NCBI GenBank assembly: GCA_025450375.1
Contig: JANWHO010000349.1
Location: 1 to 8,156 of the forward strand
Length of the DNA: 8,156 nt
Direction: 5' to 3'
DNA from: Chloroflexota bacterium
GTDB lineage: Bacteria; Chloroflexota; UBA5177; JANWHV01
Both the position numbers and the translations under genes were made by a program. A model generated the notes under the pieces. It searched no databases. It had not been told where the DNA came from and was given only the letters and a program-made list of their open reading frames with translations. Below are positions 7,565-8,156 of this stretch, piece by piece (the first letter of the stretch is position 1; the number at the start of each line of letters is the position of its first letter).

Positions 7565-8156
7565 CGGCCCACCCCCGCCGTGGCCGGTTCGAGCGCCTGA
7601 TTGAGCAGCCCCGCCCAGGACGCCAGACCGGTGACGCGCGCGATCTCCTGGGTCACATCCTCGGCGGATAGGTAGGGATAGGTACCGCCCAGGCGGCGCC
7701 CCAGGTCAACCAGCGCCCGCCAGCTCTCCCGCGCATACCCAGGTGGGGTGACCGCGACGCGGAGCCGCTGCACCCGCCCTTCCGTGTTGGTCAGGGTGCC
7801 GGGTGTTTCGGGGAAATCGGTCGCCGGCAATACCACGCTCGCATACTGAAGCATGGGCGAGGTGCGCGCGGTCTGCGCCACGATAAACGGGGTCCGCTCC
7901 AGAGCCGCCCGTGCTTCCGGGCCGCCATCCAGCAGCGGATCGTAGTCCAGGAGGAACAGGCCGCGAATCGTCCCTTGTTGCGCCGCCGTAAATATCTCGC
8001 CCTGGGCGCGGCCAATGCCGGTCACCGGTTGTAAACCCCAGGCTTTGCCCAGCCGAGCTTGCACATCGCCGCTGCCCTGCAACACGCCGCCCGCCATCCA
8101 CGGCCCCTGAGCGCCCATCTCCGCCGCGCCCCGGCTGTTTGCCGCGCGCGCCAGGG
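7561..8156 (-). CDS. nuoG: NADH-quinone oxidoreductase subunit G, C-terminal part (partial, runs off the right edge)
   Basis: This is the C-terminal 197 complete codons of the large molybdopterin-oxidoreductase-like subunit of complex I, in the peripheral arm, where it carries electrons along the Fe-S chain. The 5' end lies beyond the window. Reading in from the edge the protein begins LARAANSRGAAEMG, the ANSRGA-DMG-type motif of NuoG. It continues with GLFLLDYDPLLD, then YASVVLPATDFPETPGTLTNT and EGRVQRLRVAVTPPG, the conserved molybdopterin-fold segment shared by NuoG and formate-dehydrogenase-like enzymes. The N-terminal Fe-S cysteines are not visible here. The stop codon (TGA) overlaps the nuoH ATG by four bases (ATGA), so the two are probably translationally coupled. 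The position directly before nuoH supports NuoG over other molybdopterin enzymes. An internal ATG at 8118 is not the start, because the frame stays open and conserved upstream of it. Confidence 0.95.
   Translation of the reverse strand, partial: LARAANSRGAAEMGAQGPWMAGGVLQGSGDVQARLGKAWGLQPVTGIGRAQGEIFTAAQQGTIRGLFLLDYDPLLDGGPEARAALERTPFIVAQTARTSPMLQYASVVLPATDFPETPGTLTNTEGRVQRLRVAVTPPGYARESWRALVDLGRRLGGTYPYLSAEDVTQEIARVTGLASWAGLLNQALEPATAGVGR

Overview
The window holds the distal part of one nuo operon, for proton-pumping NADH:quinone oxidoreductase (respiratory complex I), read entirely from the minus strand. In transcription order, right to left, it contains nuoG (3' part only, cut by the right edge), nuoH, nuoI, nuoJ, nuoK, nuoL, nuoM and nuoN. 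This is the standard bacterial order, and nuoA-F presumably lie beyond the right edge. The genes are packed tightly. Three junctions are 4-base start/stop overlaps (nuoG-nuoH ATGA, nuoI-nuoJ GTGA, nuoM-nuoN GTGA). The other gaps are 3, 13, 14 and 55 bases, which points to one coupled transcript.

The products cover the lower peripheral arm (NuoG C-terminus, the NuoI 2x[4Fe-4S] subunit), the quinone-binding heel (NuoH), the small membrane subunits linking heel to pumps (NuoJ, NuoK) and the three antiporter-like pump subunits (NuoL, NuoM, NuoN). All look full length and intact apart from the edge-truncated NuoG. The NuoI ferredoxin signatures, the NuoK membrane glutamates and the charged residues of NuoM and NuoN are all present. 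NuoL stands out: the near-universal TM5 glutamate is a glycine, and the arginine of the conserved RxGD motif in TM6 is a valine.

Downstream of nuoN (positions 1-260) lie a short stem-loop, a weak promoter-like hexamer and one candidate 40-residue membrane protein with a good ribosome binding site. No clear rho-independent terminator is visible.

The organism is a GC-rich, respiring bacterium. The NuoI linker between the clusters (SPGERY followed by INMSRC) recalls actinobacterial and Chloroflexota-type complex I more than proteobacterial, so a Terrabacteria lineage is my best guess, with low certainty. Apart from the NuoL substitutions, an unusual Cys/His-bearing NuoJ loop and a perfect 22-bp palindrome inside nuoL, this is ordinary core metabolism. 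I see no mobile element, RNA gene, CRISPR array or defence system.
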